Positions 19,293-19,410 of a stretch of DNA of 19,410 nt are shown piece after piece (the first letter of the stretch is position 1; every line of letters begins with the position of its first letter). The notes below the pieces were generated by a model. The model did no database searches and was not told where the DNA came from. It worked only from the letters and a program-made list of their open reading frames with translations. The DNA comes from DASRFS01 sp035260725 (GTDB lineage Bacteria; Patescibacteriota; Microgenomatia; Levybacterales; UBA12049): assembly GCA_035260725.1 (NCBI GenBank), contig DATFUR010000039.1, positions 1-19,410 of the forward strand, read 5' to 3'. The translations under genes and the position numbers were made by a program.

Positions 19293-19410
19293 AAAAGGAA
19301 CAATAAGAGTACGTTTAAAAAGTTATGACGCAAGAGTAATTGATGCTTCTTGCCAGCAAATATTAGATACGGCAATCCGTACCGGTGCTCAAGTTGTTGG
19401 TCCAATCCCT
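19288..19410 (+). CDS. rpsJ: 30S ribosomal protein S10, N-terminal part (runs off the window)
   Basis: The first 41 codons are present and open to the end of the window. [20 protein letters not shown] and [11 protein letters not shown] match the S10 N terminus (IRIRLKAFDHRLID and RTGAQVRGPIP in E. coli). S10 sits in the 30S head and also acts with NusB in antitermination. The ATG at 19288 has AAGGGAG upstream at 19270-19276. It follows the 99-aa gene by 3 nt, so the two are co-transcribed. In the classical gene order rpsJ opens the large S10 ribosomal operon, expected to continue beyond this window. Confidence 0.95.
   Translation, partial: MPKGTIRVRLKSYDARVIDASCQQILDTAIRTGAQVVGPIP

Overview
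The window looks like part of the chromosome of a Patescibacteria / Candidate Phyla Radiation bacterium, plausibly the Microgenomates group. The reasons are low G+C, short gene-dense spacing, a DUF5674 protein, a CxxC-x17-CxxC zinc-ribbon protein, compact but lineage-modified RpoB and RpoC, and a translation-gene block broken up by single accessory genes. The taxonomic call is inference; no rRNA gene is present.

Layout. Positions 1-1535 hold the Ala/Pro/Gln-rich tail of a gene that starts upstream, a two-gene unit (DUF5674 plus an 81-aa unknown), and a convergent RGG/zinc-ribbon gene. Positions 1603-3402 form an AT-rich accessory patch: a secreted Cys/His peptide, a membrane-anchored unknown, a two-CxxC mini-protein, and a coupled pair made of a DUF6864-like beta protein and a coiled-coil protein with three membrane helices. 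Positions 3464-4135 encode a RecB/Cas4-like nuclease with four cysteines. Positions 4145-12322 are the rpoB-rpoC-rpsL-rpsG operon. A Nudix gene and a SAM-methyltransferase-like gene follow, then fusA. The interval 15707-17599 holds a DUF1761 membrane protein (minus), a PIG-L deacetylase and a 179-aa unknown (minus). The window closes with tuf, a 99-aa unknown and the start of rpsJ. The order rpoBC-rpsL-rpsG-fusA-tuf-rpsJ is the classical rpoBC/str/S10 order with accessory genes wedged into its joints.

Regulation is the most interesting layer. Most accessory genes start 6-9 nt after a -10 box, usually an extended -10 of the form TGN-TANNNT, and have no Shine-Dalgarno, so they are predicted to be leaderless. 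Internal operon genes (rpoC, the 81-aa gene, rpsJ) have Shine-Dalgarno sequences instead. rpoB, fusA and tuf differ again: each has a short leader that folds into a terminator-like hairpin with a T run before the start codon. The fusA and tuf hairpins share an 18/24-nt core, and the rpoB promoter carries a perfect palindrome filling its -35/-10 spacer. The tuf terminator overlaps the promoter of the S10 operon, and a 17-bp direct repeat spans both start codons around the 99-aa gene before rpsJ. RpoB has several substitutions in the rifampicin pocket, and RpoC has an unusual trigger-loop sequence and a charged coiled-coil insertion.

No rRNA, tRNA, CRISPR array or transposase was seen, and no intergenic gap exceeds 300 bases.
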